DNA of 64,000 bases from assembly GCA_023935145.1 (NCBI GenBank), contig CM043699.1:126265536-126329535 (forward strand). Reading direction: 5' to 3'. The position numbers were made by a program, and so were the translations under genes. The DNA is from Bretschneidera sinensis. Lineage: Eukaryota; Streptophyta; Magnoliopsida; Brassicales; Akaniaceae. Numbering within the stretch: position 1 is the stretch's first letter; every line of letters starts with the position of its first letter. The notes under the pieces are model-generated. The model had not been told where the DNA came from. It saw only the letters and a program-made list of their open reading frames with translations, and searched no databases. Below are positions 45,890-57,915 of the stretch, one piece after another.

Positions 45890-47318
45890 ATGCTTAGATC
45901 GAGAGATTCGTGAGGTAGATTCATTAGAGGACCCGAAATAGAGTTACCCTTTCCTTCCATATCCATTAGTAAAACCTCACCTAGATCAAATCATAGTGCA
46001 CCCTTGAATGAGAATTTAGAGGTTTTTGTTAACATGGCTGATAACCCCAATGAGAATGTTGCTAGGACACTTAAGGATTACTTGCATCCTAGCCGAACAA
46101 CCACATTATCATGCATCATGTTTCCAGCCAATACTCGGCAACAAGATTTTAAAACAGGGATGATATAGTTACTCCCTACATTTCATGGCTTGGAAAACGA
46201 AAACCATATGTCCACATTAGGGAGTTTGAGGAAGTAGTTGCGACTTTTCATAGTCAAGATGCAACTGATGACATCGTGAGACTTAAGTTCTTTCATTTAG
46301 CTTTGAAGGATAGAGCTAAGAGTTGGCTATACTCACTGAGACCACGATCTATTGGGTCATGGAATGAGATGACTCAGGTCTTCTTTAATAAATACTTCCC
46401 CTAGCATAAGACCAATGCTTTAAAAAGGCAAATCTCCACTTTTGAACAAAAGGACAATGAGACTTTGTATCAGTCTTGGGAGAAATTTAGGAGTTGTTGA
46501 GTATGTGTCCTCACCATGGGTATGAGAATTGGCGCTTAGTGAGCTATTTTTATGAGGGACTTACATATAGAGAGCGCCTATTTGTGGAGATGATGTGTAA
46601 TGGTGAGTTCTTACAAAAAGATCCTGATGAGACCATAGAATACCTCAATGAGCTTGCTGAAAAAGCTCACACTTGGACTGGACCTAGTGCTACTGAAAGC
46701 ACAAATAGGTCACGACCTGTAGGAAACCCAAGTGGTGGTGGAATTTACCATCTTAGGGAAGAGGACAACCTAAAAGCTAAGGTTGAGATGCTCACTAGGG
46801 ATTTAGATGCGTTAAAGACTAAGGGCTTAAAGCCAACACACGTGGCTAACCATGCAAAGTATTTGGAACCATGTTTTGTGTGCGGCGGGGTAGGTCATCC
46901 CGCCCAAGAGTGTCCCATATTTGTTGATATGAGAGGGATGTATGAGGAACAATGTAATGCCTTAGGCATGTACAAGAAGCCTTTGGCACCCTTCTCTAAT
47001 ATCTATAATCCGGGGTGGTGCAATCACCCCAATTTTAGCTGGAAGTCTGAAAACCAGCCGCGTACACAACCCTCTAGATCATACCGTGCACCATACCGTG
47101 CACCTTCATCCTTTAGGAGTTATTTAGAAGATACTTTGCATGCTTTTATTGAGGCACAAGGTAAGACAAACCAAAGATGTGAAGAATTGATTACGTAGGT
47201 TGTTGAAGCAAACAAGGAAATAAAGAGCCAAGTGTCCAAATTGATGGGCTCTTTGAGTGTTAATGAGCGAGGTAAGTTCCCTTCTAAAGCTCAGTCCACA
47301 CCCCATGGTTAACACATG
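45890..47318 (+). pseudogene. TE-7 gag
   Basis: Opens at ATG 45890 (MLRSRDS then a stop, the equivalent of MLRPRDARGRF in TE-10). It shows ARTLKDYLHPSRTTTLSCIM, LLPTFHGLENEN and a Gag domain broken by frameshifts. 46494-47198 is open, with a zinc knuckle CFVCGGVGHPAQEC (CX2CX4HX4C) and YNPGWCNHPNFSW, then LEDTLHAFIEAQGK. It stops before the protease. Confidence 0.88.
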
Positions 47319-48782
47319 TGATTACGCCTAAAGAGTAACACGGTAGTTGTAGCATAGCTTTGGGGTGTCGATTCCACAGGGAAACAAGTTAACTACAAGA
47401 GAAGGTGTAAACTTTAACACAAACGATGAAAGATTAAATGAAAGAATCTGAATTGAGTAATGTGAAATAATTGTGTAATTGTAATGAAGAGTATAATAAG
47501 GAAACAACAGGGTTTTAGGAATCCTCCCTAGGTTCGTTGCCTTAATCCTAATTTGATTCAGTTGTTTTTATCTCGACTGCAAGTTTCACATCCCAAACAA
47601 ACAATCGGAAAATATTCAATAAAAGCATATATAAACCCTAATGTAATTGTTATGAAGTACCCTTTGATTTCAATTCAAGCACACATGATCTATCTTATAG
47701 ATTTATCAAGAAATGACAATATATCTCAATGAAAATATTATAGTAATGGACGAACCTAAAAGATAGATCTACCAGACTCAATCACATCCAAACAACTTGA
47801 CATAAGAAAAGCATGACTAGACTTATATGGAGAAGAAACATGCAATCACCGGATTACAAAAATCTTATAATAAGAAGAATATAAAGTGCAGCTGTCACAT
47901 GAACCTAAATTCTTCTTGTTTAATCAAATAATACTCATAAAAAATGCTTTGATAATAAATCCCAATTACAACTGAATCAAATAAAGGAAAACATGAACAA
48001 CTACACTTAGGGATTCATCCCTTCGCCTTGCTAGGAGATTAGTTAGCCATGGGGCTCATGCTTGATCTCTTTGATGGAGCAGCTTTCTTGAGTTTTATGA
48101 CCTCCAATGAATGTATGAATGACCTCCTTATCAACCCTAAGTGGTCTATTTATAATACAAGGGTTCCAAAGGCGTTCTAGGGTTAAAACAAGCAACAAAA
48201 ACCTAATTAGGTCATAACTCGGAGAAAGGGATCTTGTGAGCGCTGCACCCCTCCTTGGTGGGCGCCGCATCTCTCCTTGGTGGGCTTTCTTCATGCATTT
48301 GGGCATTGCACCCCTCCTTGGTGGGCGCCTAGTGGCTAGCTGGTGCTGTTCTAGAGGTCTGACCTTTGTTTACTAAAACTGCCATAACTTTCTCTAGAAA
48401 AATCATTTTTATGAGCCATAAAATTCTCCAAAAAATAGTCTTTCGGATCTTTCTAAGCATATATGGCACATCTCCTGGTTCTTCTTGCATCAATACATTT
48501 TAATTTTTAAAAAGGATTGATCTGTATAGGCAATTTAGTGAAACTCATTTCCAAGTGCTTGTGAACCTTCACTCCAGTGTTCATCGAGTCATTGTGCTTC
48601 AAGAAATGATAGCTTTTCCATCTCTTTTGAACTTAAAGTACCTAAAAATGCATTAAAATAGATCAATCATCCAATAATGACACTTTAGAGCTGTTAAGGT
48701 ATAAAAGTGCAATTCAAACCTAGATCAACCCTAAAATTTTAACAATTAAGTATTATAAAGATGCATTTTATGACTCTCATCA
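47319..48782 (-). repeat. TE-8 3' LTR, mosaic
   Basis: 1464 bp, about 170 longer than the TE-10 LTR. The extra piece (about 48358-48560, GACCTTTGTTTACTAAAAC onwards) is the module that characterises the TE-1/TE-2 LTRs. The rest aligns with TE-7/9/10. The GC block 48232-48345 repeats GCACCCCTCCTTGGTGGGCG. Minus-strand TATA near 48148. Confidence 0.85.
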
Positions 48783-50330
48783 TAACCCCCAACTAGCTTA
48801 TTGCTAGTCCCTAGCAATTCAAGTGAAAACAAGAGATGAATTCTACGGTGGGAATCAAAATAAAGTAAAACAATATTAGTGTTAAACCAAGAGTAATTCA
48901 TTTTTGTCTAAAAAATCGCAGATAACACACGGCACATAGAATCATTAAATTTCACCCAAGTCCAAAAGTAATCTAAACATCAATCTTAAAATTGTTTTTG
49001 ACTATTAACATCCATCTTACCACAATCCATTAATCCGAACACCCAGATGATTTTATGCACCATATTCATGAATATAAGTCTTGGCCTCTAAAATATATTA
49101 AATTGCGTGACATCAATCACAAAAACAAGCTCCATAGGCTCACTTTTCGAATCACTCTCCACTATTGTAGAAAAATCACACTACATTGGATCAATAGGTC
49201 TTTAATAAGCTTGTAATGTTACGCTAAGGTAAAGGTTAAGAAATAACGAGAAGGATTCACAAGTAAAAGAACTCAATCTCTTAGTTTTAACCACAACCAC
49301 TTTAAGCACTATATAACCTTCAACACCCAACTCTTTCAACCATTTTTTATAAGAGCATATCTCTTAATAAGTCATCACTTTTCTTTTCTTTTCTTTTGTA
49401 TTTTGGCATAAGACCATTCACCTCCTTTTCATTTTTTTATACTCTTTTCCACAACCCCCAACTTATCTTCTTTAGTATACTTGGGTTATGGTTCTCATAT
49501 TTCCATCCTTACTCCTTTTAAGTGCTTCTCAACAAATGTGTATAACTAAGTTATTTTAAAAGAAAAGTAAGGATAAAATATTTTTAGGCTCATAAAGGTG
49601 AGTAAATGGGCTATTGAAAGAATCAATGCTCAAATTATTTTTCAATAAAAAGGCTCAAACAGGTGACTAGTGATGAATGTAGCAAGGGTAAGTTTGAAAG
49701 GCTCAAACGGTCCAAAAATGGTCTATATCATATCCTAAATAATGTGCACTCTAGGAATTCACCTCAAGTGATTATCAAGTAAGTTCTAGAGCTTTTCAAG
49801 ATCGCAAAAGTATTTATAAATAATCACACATAAAATTTCTCTAAATATTTTAGACTAATCATACAATCTTACCACAAACTAGAGTCTCAAACCAAATGAA
49901 GATTGTCACTTAAATTATTCTCAAACTGAAGCGAGATTTAACTTCTTCTAAATGCTATATGCTATCTCAATTAAGCTCATATCATTGACATGTGAATTAA
50001 CTCTAAGGCTAACACAAAGCATGCTAAAAATAATCAAAAAGGAAAATGACACCAAGCAGTTCAAAAAAAAAATGAAAAACAGGAATATGTTTCCTCATTT
50101 CCTTCACCCCCAACATAAAATAAGAATTTTCCTCAATGTAAAAGCAAAAGTTAAGGAAACTCCCTTTGTAGCCAAAAGTGCATAGAAGCTGAAAATTGTG
50201 CACCACCATTTGAACTACTTCGTATATTTGTCTCTGAAAAAGAAATACAAAAGTAAAACTAGAAAACAGAAAAATAATATTAATAAACAAGAAAAAGAAA
50301 TATGAAAAACAATAAAAATAAAAGGATATG
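48783..50330 (-). other. TE-8 non-coding 3' region
   Basis: AT-rich with no credible ORF. It aligns in inverted orientation with 52500-54110 of TE-9 (for example AACCCCCAACTTATCT here against AGATAAGTTGGGGGTT there). Confidence 0.75.
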
Positions 50331-50931
50331 TTGTGGGTTGCCTCCCATTAGCACTAAGTTTTACATCTTCAGCCAAACACTGCACCACTCTCACTGCTGG
50401 CCTTATTGTAGTGCTGAAGATAAGGCTTTGAACTCAATGGCCTCAGTGCTAATCTTTTGGCAAGGAATATTTAAAGTCCACTGCATGTGGCTCAAGTTTT
50501 CTTAGTGTTGCCCATTTACTATCAATAGTAGGGTATTTGATTCCCGTATCCATGCGACTTCTCTCAAGCAAATCCTCAAAGCATGGTTGCCAAGATTTCT
50601 TAATAAATTTCGGTAGCTTATCAAAAACATCAACAATATTAACGACATGGGAATAAATTGAAGAATCATTGAACTTAAAATTATTAGGAATGAATTCCGA
50701 AGAGTTAGAATTATTTTTGATGTGCTCATCCTCTTCATGTGGCTGCCATGAGACTCGAAAAACATTTACCTCTAGAGTCCTATTTCCAAATGATAATGTC
50801 ATTAGGCCATTCTGACAATTAATGAGGGCATTGGTGGTGGCAAGGAATGGTCTTCCAAGTATCAATGGAATTTTTGACTCCGTGTTTACAGTAGAAACAA
50901 TATCTAAAACCAAAAAATCAACAGGATCCAA
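50331..50931 (-). pseudogene. TE-8 protease C-terminal part and spacer
   Basis: The minus-strand ORF 50449-50931 reads DFLVLDIVSTVNTESKIP, LILGRPFLATTNALINC and LEVNVFRVSWQPHEEDEHI. This is the end of the Athila protease, where Arg replaces the stop seen in TE-1, followed by the acidic spacer. The DLG active-site part lies beyond the breakpoint and is missing. The phrase CCCATTAGCACTAAGTTT near 50345 is the same motif as in the other elements. Confidence 0.82.
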
Positions 50932-52500
50932 TATACAATCCCCACTCTAGTACCCAATGGCAACCGGAAGCAACCTCATCTAAGGCATCTCAACAATCTT
51001 TACCTTTGGAAGATATGTTTAAATCATTTATGCAAGTACATGCCAAGAGTGTGGAAGATCAAGGCAAGATAAATCAATGGTTGCTAGAGGAGAAACAAGC
51101 GATCAAAGAGGAACAAAAGGTGATAAAGAGTCAACTCACCAAGTTAACTAGTTTCTTGATGATTCAAGAGCAAGGTCGTTTTCCATCACAGCCACAACCT
51201 AATCCAAGGGGACAACATATGGCACAAATCTCTGAACCTGAAAATCAAAATGTTAGAGAGGTTGATTCCATAATCACCCGCAGTGGTAAGAACATTGATG
51301 GACCCACTCTACCATCACACTTGATTCCTAATACTGTGAGCAATAAGGATGAAGCCCCCAAGGAACAAGAGGCCCATGATGATTATTCTCCACCGGTGCC
51401 TTTCCCTCAAGCTCTCCTTAAACCTAAAGAGAGAAATTTAGCTTTAAAAGGTGAGATTCTTGAACAACTTCAGCATGTTAAAATTAACCTCCCTCTTCTT
51501 CATGTCATAACACAGGTCCCCAACTATGCTAAAGTCATTAAGGATCTGTGCACACTCAAGAGGAAGCACAATGTGAAGAAGATGACATTTTTAATGGAGC
51601 AAGCAAGTGCAGTAGTTGACAGCAAGACACCGCCCAAATATAAAGATCCAGGCTATCTAATGGTGGCTTGCCAAATTGGAAACATATCTTGTGGCCAAGC
51701 ATTGCTAGATTTGGGTGCTAGTGTGAACCTCATGCCATACTCCATGTACTTGCAGCTCGGTCTAGGTGAGATCAAACCAACCTCCATGGTACTTCAATTA
51801 GCGGATAGATCAGTAAGAAAACCAAGAGGTATTACAGAAGATGTTTTGTTGCAAATTAATAATTTATACTATCTTGTTAACTTTTTGGTTTTAGATACCG
51901 TTTCCATTGTGAACACGAAGTCAAAAATTCCTTTAATACTTGGAAGACCATTCCTTGCCAACACAAATGCCCTCAATAATTATAGGAATGGCCTAATGAC
52001 ATTATTATTTGGAAATATGACTCTAGAGATAAATGTTTTTCGAGTCTCAAGGCAGCCACATGAAGAGGATGAGTACATTAAAGATAATTCTAACTCGAGT
52101 ACATTAAAGATAATTCTAACTCTTCGGAATTCATTCCTAATAATTTTGAGTTTGATGATTCTTCAATTTAATCCTATGCCGTTAATGTTATTGATGTTTT
52201 TGATAAGTCATAGGGAGTTATTAAGAAATCATGGCAACCATGCTTTGAGGAGTCGCTTGAGAGAAGTCACATGGATGCGGAAATCACATATCCTACAGTT
52301 GATAGTAAATGGGCAACACCGTGAACACTTGAGCTGCATGTAGTGGACTTTAAGTATTCCTTGCCAAAAGACTATCATTGAGGCCACCGGGTATGGAGCC
52401 TCATCTTCAGCACCACAATGAGGCCAACAGTGAGAGTGGTGCAGCATCTGGCTGAAGACGTAAAACTTAGCGCTCATGGGAGGCACCCACAGTTTATTCT
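50932..52500 (+). pseudogene. TE-9 gag C-terminal part and aspartic protease
   Basis: An open reading passes from YNPHSSTQWQPEATSSKASQ through LEDMFKSFMQVHAKS and a Lys/Gln-rich coiled-coil-like stretch to ISCGQALLDLGASVNLMPYS. That contains DLGA, the Athila protease active site, followed by PLILGRPFLANTNALNN. At 52072-52123 the 26-bp phrase GAGTACATTAAAGATAATTC plus TAACTC is present twice in tandem. That shifts the frame, so the last 70 or so codons to 52343 are not native. RT to integrase are absent. The conserved phrase GCGCTCATGGGAGG follows at about 52471. Confidence 0.88.
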
Positions 52501-54112
52501 TTTATTTTTATTGTATTTTTTTCATATTTCTTTTTTTTGTTTATTATTATTATTTTGTTATTTTCTAGTTTTACCACAAATATGCGCAGCAGTTCAATTG
52601 GTCGTGCACAACTTTCAGCTCTACGCACATTTGGTTAAAAAGGGAGTTTCCTTAACTTCTGCTTTTACATTGAGGACAATGCCTATCTTAAGTTAGGGGT
52701 GGAGGAAACACATTTCTTATTGCATACCATTGAATTTTTGGTGTTACCTTCCCTTTTTCGTTTTAATTTGTTTGTTTTGTTTTAATACACCTGTTTCTTA
52801 GGATAAATTATAGAAAAAAAATTAAGTATGCTATGCTTTGTGTTAGCCTTGGAGTTAATTTACATGTCAATGATATAAGATTAATTGAGATAGCATATAG
52901 CATTTAGAAGAAGTTAAATCTTGCTTCGGTTTGAAAATAAGTTAAGTGTCAATCTTCATTTGGTTTGAGACTTTGATTTGTGGTAAGATTGCATGATTAG
53001 TCTAAAACATTTAGAGAAGTTTTATGTGCGAATTGTTTTATGAATACTTTTGTGGTCTCAACAAGCTCTAGAACTTATTTGATAATCACTTGAGGCGAAA
53101 TCCTAGAATGCACACTACTTAGGATATGATGTAGGCCATTTTTAGACCGTTTGAGCCTTTCAAACTTACCCTTGCTATATCTATCTCTAGTCACCTATTT
53201 GAGCCTTTTTCTTGAAAAAGAATTTGAGTATTGTTTCTTTCGATAACCAATTTACTCACCTTTATGAGCCTAAAAATATTCTATCCTTACCTTTCTTTTA
53301 AGAGAACTTAGTTATACACATTTGTTGAGAAGCACTTGAGAGGAGTAAGGATGGAAATATGAAAAAATATTACTACCATAACCCAAGTACATTAAAGGAG
53401 ATAAGTTGGGGGTTGTGGAAAAGAAAAGAAAAAAAATTGAAAAAGAAGGTGAATGGTCTTATGCCAAAATAAAAAATAAAAAAGTGAATTATGGCAAAGA
53501 AAGAAGAAAAAAAAACTGGTGAATTATTGAGAGAAATGCTCGAAAAAGGGTTGAAAGAGTTGTGTGTTGAAGTAAGGTTATCTAGTGCTTAAAGTGGTTG
53601 TGTTTAACTTAAGAGACTGAGTTGTTTTACTTGTTTAATCCTTCCCGTTCTTTCTTGACCTTTACCTTAGCCTAACGTTACAAGCTTATTAAAGACCTAT
53701 TGATCCGATGTAGTATGATTTTTCTACAATAGTGGAGAGTGATTTGAAAAATGAGCCTACGGAGTTTGATTTGTGATTGATGTCACGCAAATTAATATAT
53801 TTTTAGAGGCCAAGACTTGTATTCATGAATGTTGTGCATAAGATCATCCGGGTGTTCGGATTAATGGATTGTGGTAAGATGGATGTTAAGAGTCGATAAC
53901 AATCTTAAGGTTGATGTTTGGAATACTTTTGGACTTGGGTGATATTTAATGATTCTATGTGTTGTGTGTTATGTACGATTTTTGAGACAAAAAGTGAATT
54001 TCTCTTGGCTTAACACTAACATTGCTTTACTTTGTTTTAATTCCTACCATAGAATTCATTTATTGTTTTAGCTTGAATTTCTAGGGACTAGCAATAAGCT
54101 AGTTAGGGGTTA
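52501..54112 (+). other. TE-9 non-coding 3' region
   Basis: AT-rich, no ORF. Inverted match to the TE-8 3' region. It ends at AGTTAGGGGTTA (PPT) before the LTR. Confidence 0.75.
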
Positions 54113-55376
54113 TGATGAGAGTCATAAAATACATCTTAACAGTGCTTATTTGTTAGCATTTTAGAGCTGATCTAGGGTTCAGTCACACATTTGTACCTTA
54201 ACAATTCTAAAGTGTCATTCTTGGATCATTGATCTATTTCGGTGCATTTTCAGGTACTTTGAGTCTAAAAGAGATGGAAAAGCTATCATTGTTTAAAGCA
54301 CGAAGATTCCATGTATAACGGAGTGTCACGGTGGTTGCGGAAGGACAAAATGAAGAGAAGTCAAGACAACCAGTGTGCGCCGTGGCCTAGACTAGAGGCA
54401 CTGCGGCCTCCAACACTCGAGAAAGCTAAGATCAAAGGTGTACACCGTAGCCTGGAAAGGCTAAGTTGCGGCGCGCACACGAACCCCTGTTTCCTAATTA
54501 GGGTTTTAATAATAATTTAGACCCGAAAATACCATAGAACCTTTTGTATTATAAATATATCACTTAAAGTTTGATAAGGGGGAATCCATGAAGGCTGGAA
54601 ACGGAGGAGAAAGCTCGACATTACGGTGTTCAAGCATGAGCCCCATGGCCAACTAATCTCCAAGCAAGGCAAATGGATGAATCCCTAAGTTTAGTTGTTC
54701 TTATTTTCCATTATTGATTCAGTTGTAGTTTGGATTTATTGTTAAAACATTGTTATGAGTTATTCTTTGATTAAACAAGAAGAATTTAGGTTCATGTGAC
54801 AGCTGCACTTTAAGTTCTTCTTATCTTAGATTTTCTTAATCCGATGATTGCATGCTTCTTCTCCATATAAGTCTAGTCAAGCTCTTCTTATGTCAAGTTG
54901 TTTGGATGTTTTTGAGTCTGGTAGACTTATCGTTTAGGTTTGTCCATTACTGCATATTTTCATTAAGATATATTGTCGTTTCTTGATAAATCTATAGGAT
55001 AGGTCATGTGTGCTTGAATCAAAATCAAAGAGTACTTCATAGCAATTACATTAGGGTTTTCATATGCTTTGATTGAGTATTTGCCGATTGCTTGTTTGGG
55101 ATGTAAAACTTGCAATCAAGATAAAAACAACTGAATCGAGATTGGAATAAAGCAACGAACCTAGGGGAGATTCTCGGAACCTTGTTGTTTCCTTATTATA
55201 TTCTTCATTATATTTATACAACTTTTTCTCATTACTTTATTATCAAAACTCAGATTTACTTATTCGAATTTTATTGTTCGTGTTAAGGTTTACACTTTTC
55301 CTTGTAGTTCACTTTTTCTCGTGGGATTGACACCTCAACTATACACAATAACCGCGTATTAGTTTGAGCATAATCA
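54113..55376 (+). repeat. TE-9 3' LTR
   Basis: TGATGAGAGTCATAAAAT ... GAGCATAATCA, 1264 bp. The GC block 54375-54480 is smaller and more decayed than in TE-7 (GTGCGCCGTGGCC, GCGGCGCGCACACG). TATA box ATTATAAATAT lies near 54559. Confidence 0.88.
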
Positions 55377-55847
55377 ACTACCTATAGACCTATGCCTTAA
55401 TGAGTAAAGCCAAACCTTGTCCTTTTCCTTAAGTGAAAAAGGGAAAAACCAAAGTTTAACGGTGTCTATCATATCAGCCCTACATTGAAAAGTTGCTACT
55501 ACTTCCTCAAATTCCCTAATATGGACATAGGGGTTTTCATTCTCAAACCTATGGAAGGTTGGTAGCAATTGGATCATGCCCGACTTAAACTCAGGTTGTT
55601 GAACATTAGGAGGGAACATGATACAAGATAGTGTGGTCGTTCGGCTAGGGTGCAAGTAATCCTTAAGTGTCCTAGCAATATTCTCATTGTGATCGTTGGC
55701 CATGTTAGAAAAATTCTCTAAATTCTTGTTTGGGTGTGCACTACGGTTTGATCTAGGCAAGGTTTCACTAACGGACGTGGAAGGAGAGCGTAACTCTATC
55801 TCGGGTCTTTTAATGAATCTACCTCGCGCATCTCTCGGTCTAAGCAT
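55377..55847 (-). pseudogene. TE-10 gag N-terminal part
   Basis: ATG at 55847 (MLRPRDARGRFIKRPEIEL), then ARTLKDYLHPSRTTTLSCIM, MIQLLPTFHRFENENPYVHI and LWFFPFSLKEKDKVWLYSL. This is an intact start of the Gag domain with no stop until the TE-9 junction (SLRHRSIGS). It gives the correct start for the family, which is broken in TE-7. Confidence 0.88.
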
Positions 55848-56002
55848 ACACCAAAGGAATTAGAGGGCAAATGAATAAAACAGAATAATAAAGAAAATTA
55901 AAAAATCAAAACAAAGAGCAAAGAACAATATTACCGTCTTGTCTCAAATTTGACAATCTTCCTTGTACTTAAGCACGTTTCCCCAGCAACGGCGCAAAAA
56001 TT

Positions 56003-57296
56003 TGATTACGCTCAACTAACACGCAGTTATTATATATAGCTAAGGTGTCGATCCCACGAGGAAAAGCGAACTACAAGGGAAAGTGTAAACCTTAACACGA
56101 ACGATAAAAGTCAAACGAAATAATATGAGTTTTGATAATGAAATGATGTGAGAGAGTTGTGTAAATATAATGAAGAATATAATAGAGAAATAACAAGGTT
56201 TCGGGAATCCTCCCTAGGTTCATTGCCTTATTCCAGTCTCGATTCAATTGGTTTATCTTGATTGCTAGTTTCACATCCCAAACAAACAATAAGTAAATAT
56301 TCAATCAAAGCACATAAAAACCCTAATGTAATTGCTGTGAAGTACTCTTTACTTTTGATTCAAGCACACATGATCTATCTCATAAATTATCAAGAAATAA
56401 CAATATATTTCAATAACAATATCTTCGTAATGGACAAATCTATAAGATAAATCTACCGGAATCAATCACATCTAACAACTTGACATAAGAAGAGCTTGAC
56501 TAAACTTATATGGAGGAGAAAGATGCAATCAAAGGATTTAAAGATAATCTTCTTACTAAATCAAAGAGTAAATCATAAAAATGTTTAACAATAAATCTGA
56601 ACTACAACTGAATCAAGAATAGAAATGAGAACAAGTACACCTAAGAATTCATCCTTTCGTCTTGCTTTAAGATTAGTTGGCCATGGGGCTCATGCTTGAA
56701 CACCTTAATGGAGAAGAATATGGCAACTTTCTTAAGTTTTCCCAGCCTCCTTTCATCAAACCCTAAGTGTTCTATTTATAATCCAAAATGTTCAAGGGTA
56801 TTTTCGGGTCAAAACTATCATTAAAGCCCTAATTAGGTCGTGACACAAAAATAGGGCATCGTGCTCGCGCCGCGGCTCAGCCTTTCTAGGCCGCAGTGCC
56901 ACCTTGAATCATGATTTTTTAGAGACTCTAGAGGTCGCAGCTCAGACTGGTCTAGGCCGCGTCGCACACTATCCAGGCCGTGGCGCAAGATGGTGGGCTT
57001 AAACTTCTGAATGCTTCTGGAAGCCGTGGCTCAGCTGGTCCAAGCTGTGGTTCTCTTCATTTTATTCTTCCACAATCATGCCTTCACTCCAGTGTGCATC
57101 GAATCATTGTGCTTTAAGCAATGATAGCTTTTCCATCTCTTTTAAACCCAAAACACCTGAAAATGCAACGAAACAAATCAATGATCCAAGAATGACACTT
57201 TAGAATTGTTAAGGTATAAATGTGTAATTCAACCCTAGATCAACCCTAAAATACTAACAAATAGTTCTATTAGGATATATTTCATGACTCTCATCA
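56003..57296 (-). repeat. TE-10 5' LTR
   Basis: TGATTACGCTCAACT ... GACTCTCATCA on the plus strand. GC block 56858-57045 with GCGCCGCGGCTCAG and GGCCGCAGTGCC words. Minus-strand TATA (CTATTTATAAT in plus) at about 56772. Confidence 0.9.
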
Positions 57297-57912
57297 TCGG
57301 GCTTTAAATAGATGATTTAGAGGATCTAAGCGAGAGATCAATTTCACATAGAAGGATATGAAATAATGCTAGAGTTTCTTGGTGGCCTAGACTAAAGCGA
57401 GGTATGTCTTTTCTATCCAAGAATAGTTCAACTCATAAGCCATAAGGTTTTTGCTGAGATAGTAGATGACCTTTTCTTTTTCCGTCTTCATCCTCTTGAG
57501 CTAACATGACCCCCATGGAGGTGCTAGTAATAAACAAGGTTTGTAGACACCCTTTGGGGATAAACATTGGAGGGTTTTTTTTTTGAGATAGTCTTTGATC
57601 TTTTCAAAGGATTCTTGACACTATTCGTTCCATACCACTGGCTAGTCTTTTTTAAGCAGTTTGAAAATGGGTTCACAAGTATAAGTGAGTTTGGCAATGA
57701 AGTAGTTGATATACTGAAGTCTTCTGAAAAGTCCTTTGACCTCTTTCTCTATCTTTGGCATTGATATCTCTAGGTTTGTAGATACCTTCTTTGGATCCAC
57801 TTTGATTCCCCTTTCACTAAACATGAAACATAGAAGATTACTGGTAGTAACCCTAAACACACCCATTTTAGAATTAAATCGCAGCTTATACTTATTGATG
57901 CTGAAAATCTAC
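57297..57912 (-). pseudogene. TE-11: Tat-like Ty3 RT-RNase H fragment
   Basis: On the minus strand: KYKLRFNSKMGVFRV, LLCFMFSERGIKVDPKKV, EKEVKGLFRRLQYINYFIAK and TCEPIFKLLKKD. This is the RT connection region with the SERGIEVDPEKV and EVRGFLGRLQYISRFIA boxes characteristic of Tat/Ogre-type Ty3 elements. The RNase H start follows in decayed form (AQEDEDGK). It has frameshifts and stops, and is cut on both sides by LTRs of other families. Confidence 0.85.
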
Positions 57913-57915
57913 TGG

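Larger units (their letters stand above)
44408..47318 (+). mobile_element. TE-7: Athila-like element, 5' half only
   Basis: 5' LTR (44408-45733), perfect PBS, leader and gag, cut at 47318 where the minus-strand LTR of TE-8 begins. It belongs to the same family as TE-8, TE-9 and TE-10 (LTR ends TGATGAGAGTC ... GTAATCA), distinct from the TE-2 and TE-6 families. The 3' half is not found downstream of TE-10, so it was lost in rearrangement. Confidence 0.85.
47319..50931 (-). mobile_element. TE-8: 3' half of an Athila-like element, inverted
   Basis: 3' LTR 47319-48782, PPT (reverse complement of TAACCCCCAACTAGC), non-coding 3' region 48783-50330, then the protease end and spacer. It stops abruptly at 50931, where the plus-strand TE-9 starts. 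TE-8 and TE-10 could be two ends of one minus-strand element invaded by TE-9, with a deletion. Both TE-8 and TE-9 lack RT, RNase H and integrase in the same place, so they belong to one deletion derivative family. Confidence 0.8.
50932..55376 (+). mobile_element. TE-9: 3' part of an Athila-like element
   Basis: Gag C-terminal part plus protease (50932-52343), non-coding 3' region and 3' LTR (54113-55376). The 5' LTR, PBS and gag N-terminal half are missing at the junction with TE-8. Its right end abuts the gag of TE-10, which suggests TE-9 once inserted into that gag. The expected TSD partner of ACTAC (55377-55381) is gone. Confidence 0.82.
55377..57296 (-). mobile_element. TE-10: Athila-like element, 5' LTR and gag N-terminus
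   Basis: Minus-strand 5' LTR 56003-57296, degenerate PBS at 55980-55997 (reverse complement TTGCGCCGTTGCTGGGGA) and the first 157 codons of gag. It ends at the TE-9 junction. It may be the other end of TE-8. Confidence 0.85.
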
